Assembly: GCA_944320955.1 (NCBI GenBank)
Contig: CALUJL010000013.1
Span: 1 to 41,520, forward strand
Source: an uncultured Bacteroidaceae bacterium
Lineage (GTDB): Bacteria; Bacteroidota; Bacteroidia; Bacteroidales; Bacteroidaceae
Length of the DNA: 41,520 nt
Direction of reading: 5' to 3'
Part shown: positions 9,340-18,091 of the stretch, in pieces
Layout: every line of letters begins with the position of its first letter
Position numbering within the stretch: the first letter of the stretch is position 1
Position numbers and translations under genes: made by a program
The notes under the pieces: generated by a model
The model's input: only the letters and a program-made list of their open reading frames with translations
Told to the model about the DNA's origin: nothing
Database searches by the model: none

Positions 9340-10572
9340 TCAGAAGGCTTCGTTGATGTTGAAGACCAGGCCGTGGGTGTCTTTTCCGAAGCCGTAGTCG
9401 ACGCGCACGTTGACGCGGTTCTTGAACTCCCAGCGCAGCCCCAGCCCGTAGTTGGGCAGCACGTGGCCGAAGCGCAGGGCGCCGAACTCGGGAAAGACGG
9501 TACCGCCGCCCACCCAGACGACTGCACCGATACGCTTGTAGATGCGCTGGCGCAGTTCCATTTGTGCCTCCATGAGGTTTTTGTCGCGGTAGCGCCCTTC
9601 GTAGTATCCGCGCATGCGGCTGCCGCCGCCCATGGAGGAGAGCATGGTCCAGGGCACATGGCCGGCATGGAAGAGGCCGTGGACATCGAAGGCGAGGATG
9701 GCGCTTTTCCAAAGGCGGGTGTAGAAATCGGCCGTCACCTCGGTGGAGGTGAAGAAACCGCCGCGGTTTCCCAACCAGCGGGGATAGAAAATCTGGTCCA
9801 GCTTGAGGTACCAGCCACGGTAGGGGTTGGTGATTACGTCGCGCGAGTCATGCTGGAAGAAAAATCCGAGGCCGGTGCTGGCGTATTCCGTATGCTGCCC
9901 GGCGGGAATGTAGGAGAGGTGTCCGATGTCCTTGCCGCGCGTGTAGTTGAATTCGGCGTCGATCCCGACGTACCATGCGGGGGAAAAGCGGTACATGAAG
10001 TCGGTGCGGACTTTGACCTGCTGGCGTTCCATGCGGGTCTTGGTGGAGTCGCGCCCGTTGTAGAAGCCCACTCCCCAGAAGTCGCTGGGCATGGAGTAGA
10101 AGTAGCCGGTATAGTCGAGGCGGAAGCGGCCTCCGCGGAAAAATGTGTTGCCGCGCAGGCCGAGGACGTAGAAGCCGGAGGTGGAAACGTTGGCAAAGAG
10201 CGTGGCATTGGAGGGGGGCAACGTGAGATTCTCGCGGTCGAGACGGAAGAGGCCGGCGGCCATGACGCCCAGGCCGAGCTCCGTGGTGGAGGAATAGTGC
10301 GGCCCGCCGAGGACGGAGAAGTCGAACTTACGGGTCAAGGTCTTGTCCTTGTTCGACTCGGCGAAGTAGCGGTAGACTTTTCCCGCCCAGCCGCGCTGCC
10401 ACCAGTCTGCCGAATCGGGCGCTCCTGCCGGCAACGGGAGGGCCGATGTGTCGGGAGCAACGGACAGAACCGGCTCTGCGGGCCGGAGAGACGACTGCCC
10501 CGACCGCTCCCGGGCGGAAGCGGAAAACACAAGAAGACAGGACAGTAAGAGCGGGAAGAGGATGCGTTTCAT
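9340..10572 (-). CDS. Omp85/surface-antigen (D15) type outer-membrane barrel without POTRA domains
   Basis: A 410-residue protein with a signal peptide (MKRILFPLLLSCLLVFSASA). A short linker rich in Pro and Ala follows, then a barrel domain with alternating strands and a C-terminal Phe (NINEAF). The segment GGGSRMRGYYEGRYRDKN carries the RGY/F motif of the Omp85 loop L6, which points to the bacterial surface antigen (D15) barrel family. There is no room for POTRA domains, so it resembles the short BamA/TamA-like or patatin-associated barrels of Bacteroidota rather than BamA itself. Its cargo cannot be told from sequence. The promoter box ends four bases before the ATG, suggesting a nearly leaderless message. 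The strong pnp terminator separates it from pnp. Confidence 0.8.
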   Translation of the reverse strand: MKRILFPLLLSCLLVFSASARERSGQSSLRPAEPVLSVAPDTSALPLPAGAPDSADWWQRGWAGKVYRYFAESNKDKTLTRKFDFSVLGGPHYSSTTELGLGVMAAGLFRLDRENLTLPPSNATLFANVSTSGFYVLGLRGNTFFRGGRFRLDYTGYFYSMPSDFWGVGFYNGRDSTKTRMERQQVKVRTDFMYRFSPAWYVGIDAEFNYTRGKDIGHLSYIPAGQHTEYASTGLGFFFQHDSRDVITNPYRGWYLKLDQIFYPRWLGNRGGFFTSTEVTADFYTRLWKSAILAFDVHGLFHAGHVPWTMLSSMGGGSRMRGYYEGRYRDKNLMEAQMELRQRIYKRIGAVVWVGGGTVFPEFGALRFGHVLPNYGLGLRWEFKNRVNVRVDYGFGKDTHGLVFNINEAF

Positions 10573-10576
10573 GCGG

Positions 10577-10584
10577 CAAAGGTA
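10577..10584 (-). promoter_or_regulatory. -7 promoter element directly before the Omp85-like gene
   Basis: Minus strand TACCTTTG ends at 10577 and the ATG begins at 10572. With normal Bacteroidota spacing, transcription starts at or within a few bases of the ATG. No good -33 box is visible; a diverged palindrome unit (10594-10617) lies there instead. Confidence 0.55.
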
Positions 10585-10710
10585 GGACTATTAGGAAAAA
10601 ACGGACACTTTTCTGCCCGAATTAGGCCAAGAGAGGCGAACTTTAGGCACTTCCGGAGGACAAAAACGGGAAAGGAAGCCGGGAAATGCGGTGTGCGGAG
10701 GAGTAAACGG

Positions 10711-10763
10711 GGGAAAAGGAAGCCGGGAAGAACTCCCCGTTTCGGGGTCTTTCTTCCCGGCTT
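10711..10763 (-). terminator. Strong intrinsic terminator of pnp
   Basis: Perfect 13-bp arms AAGCCGGGAAGAA (10720-10732) and TTCTTCCCGGCTT (10751-10763) continue into an inner stem CCCCG/CGGGG. On the minus strand CCTTTT follows. T bases also follow on the plus strand, so it could work both ways. Confidence 0.88.
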
Positions 10764-10822
10764 TTCAAGTTTATTCCAGGCAAGGGGCAGGGACTTGCCC
10801 GCCCCTCTGTGCGGACTGCTGC

Positions 10823-13009
10823 CTACTGCCGGCGGGAGCGGGGCGCATCGTGGCGCGGGCCGCGGGGGCGCGGGGCACGCTCTTCGTAGCCCTCGGGCTT
10901 CTCTTCCAGCACTTTGTGGGAGAGACGGAACTTGCCGGTTTTCGGATCGATGTCGAGCAGTTTCACCTTGATGGTGTCGCCTTCCTGAAGGCCGGTCTCT
11001 TCGATGCTGACAAAGTGCTTCCACCCGATTTCGGAGATGTGGAGCAAACCGTCGCGGCCGGGGAGGAACTCGACGAATACGCCGTAGGGCATGACGGAAC
11101 GGACTGTGCCGTCGTAGACTTCGCCTACCTCGGGAATGGCCACGATGCTCTTGATCTTGGAGATGGCGGCTTCGATGCTCTGGCGGTTGGTGGCGGCAAT
11201 CTCGATTTTGCCCACGCCGTCTACTTCGTCGATGTTGATCGTCGCACCGGTTTCCTCCTGCAATCCCTGGATAATCTTTCCGCCCGGGCCGATGATGGCG
11301 CCGATGAATTCTTTCGGGATGGTCATGTTCTCGATGCGCGGTGCGTTGTCCTTCAGCGTGGGACGCGGCTCGGGCAGGCATTCGAGTATCTTGCCGAGGA
11401 TATGCTCGCGGCCGGCTTTGGCCTGGGCGAGGGCCTTTTCGAGGATATCGAAGGAGAGTCCGTCGACTTTGATGTCCATTTGCGTGGCAGTGATGCCGTC
11501 TTTTGTTCCCGTCACCTTGAAGTCCATGTCGCCGAGGTGGTCCTCGTCGCCGAGAATGTCGCTGAGGATGGCATATTTGTCTTCACCGGGATTCTTGATC
11601 AGGCCCATTGCGATGCCGCTCACGGGCTTCTTGATGGGCACACCGGCGTCCATCAGCGCCAAAGTGCCGGCGCAAACGGTGGCCATCGAGGAGGAACCGT
11701 TGGACTCCAGTATGTCGGACACGACGCGCACGCAGTAGGGATAGTCGTCGGGCAGCATGCCTTTCAGGGCGCGCCAGGCCAGATGGCCATGGCCTATCTC
11801 GCGACGGCCCACGCCCCGCTGGGCTTTTGCCTCGCCGGTGGAGAAGGGCGGGAAATTGTAGTGCAGCAGGAAGCGCTGGCGGCCCTGGTTGAGCACGTCG
11901 TCCACGATCTTTTCGTCCGACTTGGTGCCGAGCGTCACGGTCGAGAGCGACTGAGTCTCGCCACGGGTGAAGATGGAAGAGCCGTGGGGCACGGGCAACG
12001 GGCCGGCTTCGCACCAGATGGGGCGGATTTCGGTAGTGGCACGGCCGTCAAGACGCTTTCCTTCGTCGAGAATGCAGCGGCGCATGGCGTCTTTCTCTAC
12101 ATCGTGGTAATAACGGTCTATGAGAGGCGCCTTCGTCTCCAGCTCCTCTTCGGTATATTGGGCCTTGAATTCTTCGCGGATGGCGTCGAAAGCATCCTGG
12201 CGCTCGTGCTTGTTCTTATTTCCGGAAGCAGCTATGGCGTAGGCCTTGTCGTAGCAGGCCTTGCGTACTGCCTCGCGGAGTTCTTCGTCGTTCTCCTCGT
12301 GGCAATAGACGCGCTTCTCGGTCTTGCCGGCCTCGGCGGCCATCTCCATCTGCGCCTTGCACTGGGGCTTGATGGCCTCGTGGGCGGCTTTCATGGCGGC
12401 TATCAGGTCGGCCTCGCTCACTTCGTCCATTTCGCCTTCGACCATCATGATGTTGTCATACGTGGCAGCGACCATGATGTCCATATCGGCTTTTTCCAAC
12501 TGTTCGAACGTGGGGTTGATGAGGAACTGCCCGTCGACGCGCGCCACGCGCACCTCGGAGATGGGGCCTCCCCAGGGGATGTCGCTCACGGAGAGGGCGG
12601 CGCTGGCAGCCAAGCCTGCCAGGGCGTCGGGCATGTCTACGCCGTCGGCCGAGAAAAGTATGATGTTTACGTAGACTTCGGCATGGAAATCGTCCGGGAA
12701 GAGCGGGCGCAGGGCGCGGTCTACCAGGCGGCAGGTGAGGATTTCATAGTCGGAGGCGCGGCCTTCCCTCTTGGTGAAACCGCCGGGGAAGCGGCCGAAA
12801 GCGGAATATTTCTCTTTGTACTCTACCTGCAAGGGCATGAAGTCGGTGCCGGGAACGGCATCTTTCGCGGCGCAAACAGTGGCCAGGAGCATCGTGTTGC
12901 CCATGCGGAGCATTACGGATCCATCGGCTTGTTTGGCCAATTTCCCGGTCTCGAGCGTAATTGTCCGTCCGTCGGGCAATTCGATCGTCTTAACAATTGG
13001 ATTAACCAT
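10823..13009 (-). CDS. pnp: Polyribonucleotide nucleotidyltransferase (PNPase)
   Basis: A 728-residue 3'-to-5' phosphorolytic exoribonuclease of RNA decay. Two RNase PH-like domains are visible, the first with [14 protein letters not shown], the second with [18 protein letters not shown] and DAGVPI. The KH domain ([14 protein letters not shown], from residue 568; GPGG 574-577) and the S1 domain (about 628-698, [17 protein letters not shown]...GLLHISEI) follow. The tail is short and basic ([18 protein letters not shown]), a likely RNA-contact extension. Length is normal. A -7 box lies about 50 nt upstream and a strong terminator follows. A 1255-codon open frame runs antisense through the gene, which I attribute to GC-rich codon use. 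Confidence 0.97.
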   Translation of the reverse strand: MVNPIVKTIELPDGRTITLETGKLAKQADGSVMLRMGNTMLLATVCAAKDAVPGTDFMPLQVEYKEKYSAFGRFPGGFTKREGRASDYEILTCRLVDRALRPLFPDDFHAEVYVNIILFSADGVDMPDALAGLAASAALSVSDIPWGGPISEVRVARVDGQFLINPTFEQLEKADMDIMVAATYDNIMMVEGEMDEVSEADLIAAMKAAHEAIKPQCKAQMEMAAEAGKTEKRVYCHEENDEELREAVRKACYDKAYAIAASGNKNKHERQDAFDAIREEFKAQYTEEELETKAPLIDRYYHDVEKDAMRRCILDEGKRLDGRATTEIRPIWCEAGPLPVPHGSSIFTRGETQSLSTVTLGTKSDEKIVDDVLNQGRQRFLLHYNFPPFSTGEAKAQRGVGRREIGHGHLAWRALKGMLPDDYPYCVRVVSDILESNGSSSMATVCAGTLALMDAGVPIKKPVSGIAMGLIKNPGEDKYAILSDILGDEDHLGDMDFKVTGTKDGITATQMDIKVDGLSFDILEKALAQAKAGREHILGKILECLPEPRPTLKDNAPRIENMTIPKEFIGAIIGPGGKIIQGLQEETGATINIDEVDGVGKIEIAATNRQSIEAAISKIKSIVAIPEVGEVYDGTVRSVMPYGVFVEFLPGRDGLLHISEIGWKHFVSIEETGLQEGDTIKVKLLDIDPKTGKFRLSHKVLEEKPEGYEERAPRPRGPRHDAPRSRRQ

Positions 13010-13059
13010 AAAGTTGAAAAAATTGGATTCTGTAGTTATTTATCTCGTGTAAATCGGCG

Positions 13060-13067
13060 CAAAGATA
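13060..13067 (-). promoter_or_regulatory. -7 promoter element of pnp
   Basis: Minus strand TATCTTTG, 50 nt before the pnp ATG, with only a weak TTGG-like -33 box. It faces away from the plus-strand promoter at 13129-13161. Confidence 0.6.
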
Positions 13068-13128
13068 GAAAAACTTTTGCACCCTTCGGCCAACCCGGGC
13101 AGAAAGATGGCGGAAAAGGGGCTCTTTT

Positions 13129-13161
13129 TTTGGACATTTCCCCGCAAAGCGCCTATCTTTG
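13129..13161 (+). promoter_or_regulatory. Promoter of the DUF4369 lipoprotein gene
   Basis: TTTG (13129-13132), 21 bp, TATCTTTG (13154-13161). Transcription would start near 13167 and give a leader of about 130 nt that includes repeat array C. Confidence 0.75.
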
Positions 13162-13195
13162 CGCCACAAACCGGCCGGCGGCCTGCCCCGCGGCA

Positions 13196-13261
13196 GGAAA
13201 AGCGGCAGCACTTTTCGGGAAAAGCCCTGCATCAAACCGGGAAAAGCGCCGGCACTTTTCC
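13196..13261. repeat. Intergenic palindrome array C in a 5' leader (three units)
   Basis: Units start near 13195, 13217 and 13239, again 22 bp apart. Cores are AAAAGCGGCAGCACTTTTC, AAAAGCCCTGCATCAAAC (variant right half) and AAAAGCGCCGGCACTTTTCC. This is the clearest array predicted to lie inside an mRNA leader, where the units could fold as RNA hairpins. Confidence 0.88.
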
Positions 13262-13300
13262 GCCATTCCCCTGCCGGGAAACAAACACACACACTGCCCC

Positions 13301-14458
13301 ATGACCCAAAAAGCAATCCTCCTCCTGACCACAATACTGGCGCTCGCCTCCTGCCGCGGGCGCGATACCTTCAGCGTGAGCGGCACGCTGGAAGGAACCG
13401 GCGAGGGACAAATGGTCTACCTCGAACACGAAAGCCTCGAAGGCATCGTCCCCCTCGACTCCGCCGAAGCGGCAAGCGACGGCTCGTACAGCCTGTCCGG
13501 CCCCGCCCCCGGGGCCCCCGACTTCTACCGCCTGCGCGTGGGGGACGAAATCGTGCACTTCTGCATCGACAGCTGCGAGCAAATCAGCCTCAGCGGCAAG
13601 CTCCCCGGACTGAGCACGAACTACTCCGTAGAAGGCAACAAGGACTCCCGCAAAATCCGCGAAATAGCCCTCAAGCAAGCTGCCGTGCAGTCCGCCATAG
13701 CCTCCCTCTCCGCAGCCGTCAGGAGCGGCCGGATGGACGCCCGGGCAGCCGCCGACAGCGTGCGCCGCACCGTGCTCCGCCACAAGGAGGACATGCGCCT
13801 CAACTACATCTTCGCCGCGCCCCAAAAGCCCTACGCCTACTTCGCACTCTTCCAGCAGATCGACGGAATCCTGCTGTTCAACGTGGACAGCGAGGCAGAC
13901 ATCAACCTCTTCCAGGCCGTAGGAACCTGCTGGGACACCTTCTGGCCCCAGTCGTTGCGAGCCCAAAACCTGCACAACTACACGATAAAAGGCCTCCAGG
14001 GCATACGCATCGTACAGGCACGCCAGCAACAACGCGTCCCGACCGAAAAGATTCAGGAATCCGGCGTCATAGAAATCAGCCTCCCCGACAAGCGCGGCAC
14101 CACGCAGTCGCTGCAGGCACAGAAAGGGAAGGTAGTGATTCTCGACTTCACCATGCAGGGAGCCGACTTCTCCCCCGCCCACAACCTCTTCCTGCGCGAG
14201 CTCTACAACCGGTACCACGGGCAGGGACTGGAAATCTACCAGGTGAGCGAAGACGAAGACCGGCACTACTGGCGCACCGTGACCGACGCCCTGCCCTGGA
14301 TCTGCGTGCAAGAAGACAATTCCGCCCCCGGGGCCGTAGCCGCCACCTACAACGTCGGCACACTGCCCACAGCCTTCCTCATCTCGCGCGACAACGAACT
14401 CCTCACCCGCCATACCGACCACGAGTCACTCCGCAAGGCCGTGGAAAAACAGTTCTGA
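13301..14458 (+). CDS. DUF4369/thioredoxin-fold lipoprotein lacking the CXXC motif
   Basis: A 385-residue envelope lipoprotein with signal and lipobox LALASC (Cys18). Residues 22-110 (FSVSGTLEGTGEGQMVYLEH...PLDSAEAASDGSYSLSG) look like the DUF4369 beta-domain found before thioredoxin domains in Bacteroidota. The C-terminal 120 residues keep a thioredoxin-like outline: KGKVVILDFTMQGADFSPAHNLFLRELY, then YNVGTLPTAFLISRDNELL with the cis-Pro loop TLPT. The place where WCGPC should be has no cysteine, so disulfide exchange is unlikely and a binding or scaffold role is more plausible. I start it at the ATG at 13301. The open frame continues far upstream antisense to pnp, but the promoter and lipoprotein signal fix the start. 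The two TlpA proteins at 21.6-23.7 kb are redox-competent relatives. Confidence 0.8.
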   Translation: MTQKAILLLTTILALASCRGRDTFSVSGTLEGTGEGQMVYLEHESLEGIVPLDSAEAASDGSYSLSGPAPGAPDFYRLRVGDEIVHFCIDSCEQISLSGKLPGLSTNYSVEGNKDSRKIREIALKQAAVQSAIASLSAAVRSGRMDARAAADSVRRTVLRHKEDMRLNYIFAAPQKPYAYFALFQQIDGILLFNVDSEADINLFQAVGTCWDTFWPQSLRAQNLHNYTIKGLQGIRIVQARQQQRVPTEKIQESGVIEISLPDKRGTTQSLQAQKGKVVILDFTMQGADFSPAHNLFLRELYNRYHGQGLEIYQVSEDEDRHYWRTVTDALPWICVQEDNSAPGAVAATYNVGTLPTAFLISRDNELLTRHTDHESLRKAVEKQF

Positions 14459-14527
14459 CACCCGCGCTCCCCTCCTGCGGCACAAAGCGGAAAGAGCCGA
14501 AGCATTTACTAAATCAAGTTAAAACGT

Positions 14528-14558
14528 TTTGACCGTCCGCCGCTTTCGCATATCTTTG
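14528..14558 (+). promoter_or_regulatory. Promoter upstream of greA
   Basis: TTTG (14528-14531), 19 bp, TATCTTTG (14551-14558): a full consensus match. Transcription should start near 14563, about 130 nt before greA. Confidence 0.8.
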
Positions 14559-14590
14559 TCCCCCACATACAAAACGGCAAAGACAAACAC

Positions 14591-14628
14591 GAGTTCCGAC
14601 ACCAAGACCTGTCGGAATTCTTTTTTTT
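14591..14628 (+). terminator. Intrinsic terminator inside the greA leader (attenuator candidate)
   Basis: TTCCGACA (14594-14601) pairs with TGTCGGAA (14610-14617), extendable to 11 bp with one G-T pair (14591-14620). Eight T bases follow (14621-14628). It lies between the greA promoter and the greA ATG, so it would produce a transcript of about 60 nt unless read through. Confidence 0.8.
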
Positions 14629-14680
14629 GTCGGCCGAAAAGAGAGATAACAACCCGTATTCATCCTAATAATACTAATGT

Positions 14681-14688
14681 AAAGGAGG
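14681..14688 (+). promoter_or_regulatory. Strong Shine-Dalgarno site of greA
   Basis: AAAGGAGG, seven bases before the greA ATG. This is striking because other genes here have no recognisable Shine-Dalgarno sequence. It fixes the start codon. Confidence 0.8.
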
Positions 14689-14695
14689 AACCAAT

Positions 14696-15160
14696 ATGGC
14701 ATACATGTCCGAAGAAGGTTACAAGAAACTAACCGAAGAACTGCGCTATCTCGAAACCGTGAAGCGCCCCGAAATATCCCGCCAGATAGCCGAAGCACGC
14801 GACAAGGGCGACCTTTCGGAAAACGCCGAGTACGACGCGGCAAAAGAAGCGCAGGGATTGCTCGAAATGAAAATCAACACGCTGAAGAAGACCATAGGAG
14901 AAGCAAAAATCATAGACGAATCCAAGCTGAAGACCGACAGCGTACAGATTTTGACCAAGGTCACTCTGCGAAACACCAAGACAAACGCCCGGATGACCTA
15001 CTCCATCGTGCCCGAGAGCGAGGCCAACCTGAAAGAGCACAAGATCTCCGTGCAAACGCCCATAGCCCAAGGGCTGCTGGGCAAGAAGGTAGGCGACACG
15101 GCCGAGATAACCGTGCCGCAAGGGAAGGTGTCCTTTGAGATAATCGAGATAAGCATCTGA
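14696..15160 (+). CDS. greA: Transcription elongation factor GreA
   Basis: A 154-residue factor that enters the RNA polymerase secondary channel and stimulates cleavage of backtracked RNA. The N-terminal coiled coil (about 1-75) carries the hallmark tip EARDKGDLSENAEYDAAKEAQ (about 36-56) with the acidic residues that hold the catalytic metal. The C-terminal FKBP-like domain includes YSIVPESEANL, IAQGLLGKKVGDTAEI and a terminal VSFEIIEISI. Length is normal. It has a consensus promoter, an unusual terminator in its leader and a strong ribosome-binding site. The HIT gene follows 37 bp downstream, probably on the same mRNA. Confidence 0.96.
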   Translation: MAYMSEEGYKKLTEELRYLETVKRPEISRQIAEARDKGDLSENAEYDAAKEAQGLLEMKINTLKKTIGEAKIIDESKLKTDSVQILTKVTLRNTKTNARMTYSIVPESEANLKEHKISVQTPIAQGLLGKKVGDTAEITVPQGKVSFEIIEISI

Positions 15161-15197
15161 GCCGGGGCGTAGCATATTTTTCCAAAACCATACAGCC

Positions 15198-15590
15198 ATG
15201 ACTATTTTCAGCCGAATCGCCGCCGGGGAAATCCCCAGCTACAAAGTGGCAGAAGACGAGCGCTTCTACGCATTTCTCGACATCAATCCCGTAAAGAAGG
15301 GGCACACTCTGGTCATCCCCAAGCAGGAAGTGGACTATATACTCGACCTTGAGGATGAGGAGTACGCCGCGCTCCACCTCTTCGCCAAGCGCGTGGCGCG
15401 CGCCATCGAGCAGGCTTTCCCCTGCCGCAAGGTGGGAATGACCGTAATGGGGCTGGAAGTCCCCCATGCCCACATCCACCTCATCCCGCTCGATACGGAG
15501 GGAGACATGAACTTCGCCCGCCCGAAGCTCCAGCCCACCCCCGAAGAATTCGAGGAGACGGCCGCCGCCATCCGCAAGTACTTCAAGTAA
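15198..15590 (+). CDS. HIT-family nucleotide hydrolase (HinT-like)
   Basis: A 130-residue cytoplasmic histidine-triad protein. The N-terminus (TIFSRIAAGEIPSYKVAEDERFYAFLDINP) and the C-terminal HAHIHLIP motif at 90-97 (His90, His92, His94; His92 the expected nucleophile) define the HinT branch, which hydrolyses purine nucleoside phosphoramidates and acyl-adenylates. Length fits. It sits 37 bp after greA, a pairing I know from Bacteroides relatives, and is followed by a strong terminator, so greA-HIT is a two-gene transcript. The physiological substrate is unknown. Confidence 0.92.
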   Translation: MTIFSRIAAGEIPSYKVAEDERFYAFLDINPVKKGHTLVIPKQEVDYILDLEDEEYAALHLFAKRVARAIEQAFPCRKVGMTVMGLEVPHAHIHLIPLDTEGDMNFARPKLQPTPEEFEETAAAIRKYFK

Positions 15591-15614
15591 GCCCCCGCAG
15601 CGGCACAAGTTTCG

Positions 15615-15659
15615 GCGCCGGGTTGCCCGCCCCATCGGCAGGCAGCCCGGCGCTTTTTT
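15615..15659 (+). terminator. Intrinsic terminator of the greA-HIT unit
   Basis: GCGCCGGG (15615-15622) pairs with CCCGGCGC (15646-15653), followed by TTTTTT. It begins 24 bases after the HIT stop. Confidence 0.88.
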
Positions 15660-15762
15660 GGAAAAGCGCAAGCGCCGTCGGCAAAAAGCGGCAGCACTTT
15701 TGCCGGAAAGCGCAGGCACTTTTTCCGGAATCCGCCTCCGCCATTTCCATAAAAGCCCTGCC
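15660..15762. repeat. Intergenic palindrome array D between convergent terminators
   Basis: Units include GGAAAAGCGCAAGCGCC (15660-15676), AAAAAGCGGCAGCACTTTT (15683-15701) and GGAAAGCGCAGGCACTTTTT (15705-15724). A diverged half-unit AAAAGCCCTGCCG starts at 15751. The array fills the space between the HIT terminator and the fasciclin terminator, so it need not be part of either mRNA. Confidence 0.8.
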
Positions 15763-15780
15763 GCCCGTCCCCTTCGGGGC

Positions 15781-15829
15781 AAAAGAAAGCCGCGCCGCCC
15801 CTCCGCCTTGTGCGGGAGGACGGCGCGGC
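15781..15829 (-). terminator. Intrinsic terminator of fasciclin gene 1
   Basis: On the minus strand GCCGCGCCG-CCTCC pairs with GGAGG-GCGGCGCGGC (one bulge), followed by CTTTCTTTT. It lies 40 bases after the stop codon at 15869. Confidence 0.8.
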
Positions 15830-15868
15830 CGTCGTTTGCCTGCCTGCCCCAGAGAAGCAGAGGCGGGC

Positions 15869-17992
15869 TTAATCGCGCGGCTCGGTCTTCTCCGGATTGT
15901 CGAAGATATTGTCCGGACAGATTTCTATGTAGTCCATCATCAGCTCGATGCCGTCGTTGTTCACCATCGAGCGGGCGCGGACGTAGATGGAGCCGTCCTC
16001 GGGCAGCGTCGTACGGCCGAGAATCACTCGCTGCGGCGAGTGGCCCGTTCCGATGTCACGCAAGTTCTTGTCGTTTCCGTTTGCGCCACGCCAGGAATTC
16101 GGGCCCTTCATGCGGCCCTGGTTGCGCATATTCTTATCGTTTTCCTGTATTTCTTCCTCAGAAGAGAACTCACTATCGGCCACATAGCCGAAGTTGGCCA
16201 CGATTTGGGTCAGGTCTACCGGGATGCCGCACGGCACCATGCTGGAGAAGTTCTCGTTCTCCCAGTCGCAGTTGGCATCGTTGCCCATGTAGAACTGCGC
16301 GCATCCGCGGTGGTCGGAGGAGGAGAAGCCGACGCGCACCTCGTAGTTCCCGGCCGGAACGGGCGGCAGGCGGAGCACAAAGTCGTAGTTGCGGCGGAAG
16401 AACATCTCGTCCGCCTCATGGCTGTTGTAGCCGCCAGGGCTGGCATTCGTATTGGGGCAAATCATGAACATGACGGTCTGCGTGGTAAGGAACTTCACAT
16501 TTTGCAGATAGCCTTGCGGAAATACAATCCGGCCTTGCTGCGTGTACTTATAGCGGAAGTCGTTGTCCTGAATCTCCGGGCTTATGCACGACAAGTCGAT
16601 GCGGAAACGGTGGCCGCGGAACTCCTCCCGCGTAAAGGTGAGGAGGTCTCCGATTTCGTGGAAGAAGCCGTTCTCCGTGGTGTAGGTGGTCGGCAGGACA
16701 ATCGGGCCGTCCTCCTTGGGGCGCGACCAGTCTTTGTCGTCCCGCCATATCGCGTCTTTGTCAAACTCGCCCTTCGGATTGAGGGTGACGCGGTTCGGGT
16801 CGGGATCCACGCCGTCGGGCCAGGCGTGTCCGTTGGCCAGTGCCGAGACGTAGAGTATCGTGTTCGGCGCCAGGGTCTCGTGGTATTCGCGGGCATGGTT
16901 GTATCCTTGCTCCATGGCCAGCGTATATCGGGTGAAGTCGGCCCGGGCTATTTTCTTGTTGACGATGTGGTAGGCCACAAAGCGGTTGAGGTAGTTGTCG
17001 GGCGAGGCCCAGTTTTCGTTTTGCCCGGCCTGCAGGACGGTCGGCGCATCGTCATATTCCCTCAGGAACCACTCCATGGCATAGTCTTTCACGGCCTCCA
17101 GCGTGTCCTCCCACGAGGTGGCGGCGCGGACTCCGGGGAGCTTTTCGCCATAGACCGAGTCGCTCTCGAGGAAGACGGTATAGAAGAATTTCAGGGCCTG
17201 CGGCGCTTCGATGTGCAAGTCGTGCTCCTGGAATTCGCTATAGTCCGTATTGTCCGGAACATAGCCGTAGTCTTCGGGCACGGTGTTGATGCGGTTGGCC
17301 ACTTCCGTCAGTTCGCACAGGCGGCCGAAGATGGAGAATTTGGGATGCTGCTCGAAGAAATCTTCGAATTTCATGTCGGAAGGCGTCAGTACATGGTCGA
17401 GTCCGTGGAGAACACCATTGTGAAGTTCCACGTCGCGCAGCACTACCGTCGCCTGGTCGTTGAGCCGGTAGGTATCGCCGAGGTTGGTTACGTAAATGAT
17501 CTTGTCGTAGAGGTTGGCATCGGCCAGCTTTTGGTCGAAATACTGGGTTTCGTAGACTGTGGCGTTGTAGCTGGACGAGATGACGTGCATCTTGGCCACG
17601 AGGTCGATGATGGAGTCGGCCGAGGCGGCGGGCATCACGTCGTAGAGCCCGTCGATGGTCTCACAGCCGAACTGCTCCAGATAGTCCACCATAGCGCTGT
17701 CCGTGGGGGCAAAGCAGGTGTAGTAGCCGTAGGATCCGAGCAGGGAGACGAGCGAGGCCCCGGTGACGCTCTGCGTGGCGCGGTGGATGATCTCGTCGTA
17801 CATGCTGAAGCGCGGTTCGGAGGCGAGATAGTCTGCGATGGTTTGCCCCGTAAAGGTGTAGTAACTGTCGCTGGGAATGTCGTCATTCGTACAGGAATAA
17901 TTCAGAAAGAGGCACAGCAGTGCCACAAGCGGGAGTACAGTCCTTCTTCGCAGGAGAGAAAGAAATCCCTTTTTTGTCAAGCGTTTATCCAT
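15869..17992 (-). CDS. Fasciclin-domain lipoprotein, paralog 1
   Basis: A 707-residue lipoprotein with a signal peptide and lipobox ending NYSC (Cys34). The mature start CTNDD has acidic residues just after the lipid-bearing Cys, like the lipoprotein export signal that sends Bacteroidota lipoproteins to the cell surface. Residues about 50-205 form a fasciclin (FAS1) domain (YYTCFAPTDSAMVDYL, ending GVLHGLDHVLTPS). About 205-335 look like a second, degenerate FAS1 repeat (FVAYHIVNKK). The C-terminal half is shared with paralog 2 (GRIVFPQGYL, FVLRLPPVPAGNYEVRVGF, IELMMDYIEICP) and I do not assign it a fold with certainty. FAS1 domains usually mediate adhesion. The gene has its own consensus promoter and terminator, so it is transcribed separately from its neighbour. 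Confidence 0.85.
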   Translation of the reverse strand: MDKRLTKKGFLSLLRRRTVLPLVALLCLFLNYSCTNDDIPSDSYYTFTGQTIADYLASEPRFSMYDEIIHRATQSVTGASLVSLLGSYGYYTCFAPTDSAMVDYLEQFGCETIDGLYDVMPAASADSIIDLVAKMHVISSSYNATVYETQYFDQKLADANLYDKIIYVTNLGDTYRLNDQATVVLRDVELHNGVLHGLDHVLTPSDMKFEDFFEQHPKFSIFGRLCELTEVANRINTVPEDYGYVPDNTDYSEFQEHDLHIEAPQALKFFYTVFLESDSVYGEKLPGVRAATSWEDTLEAVKDYAMEWFLREYDDAPTVLQAGQNENWASPDNYLNRFVAYHIVNKKIARADFTRYTLAMEQGYNHAREYHETLAPNTILYVSALANGHAWPDGVDPDPNRVTLNPKGEFDKDAIWRDDKDWSRPKEDGPIVLPTTYTTENGFFHEIGDLLTFTREEFRGHRFRIDLSCISPEIQDNDFRYKYTQQGRIVFPQGYLQNVKFLTTQTVMFMICPNTNASPGGYNSHEADEMFFRRNYDFVLRLPPVPAGNYEVRVGFSSSDHRGCAQFYMGNDANCDWENENFSSMVPCGIPVDLTQIVANFGYVADSEFSSEEEIQENDKNMRNQGRMKGPNSWRGANGNDKNLRDIGTGHSPQRVILGRTTLPEDGSIYVRARSMVNNDGIELMMDYIEICPDNIFDNPEKTEPRD

Positions 17993-18060
17993 TTTTGACA
18001 GGTAGATTGTTTAGATGATATACGGTTATTAGTCTTTTCGCAAGTAGCAAATTGAAGTGC

Positions 18061-18091
18061 CAAATATACGAACTTTCCCAAAAAGTGCAAA
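18061..18091 (-). promoter_or_regulatory. Promoter of fasciclin gene 1
   Basis: Minus strand TTTG (18091-18088), 19 bp, TATATTTG (18068-18061): a full consensus match. The leader is about 65 nt. Confidence 0.82.

Noticed and set aside
10691-14458. A 1255-codon open frame on the plus strand across pnp and the lipoprotein gene
   Set aside because: It is antisense to pnp, which is certain. Only the part from 13301 has a signal peptide, domains and a promoter. Long antisense frames are common in GC-rich genes.
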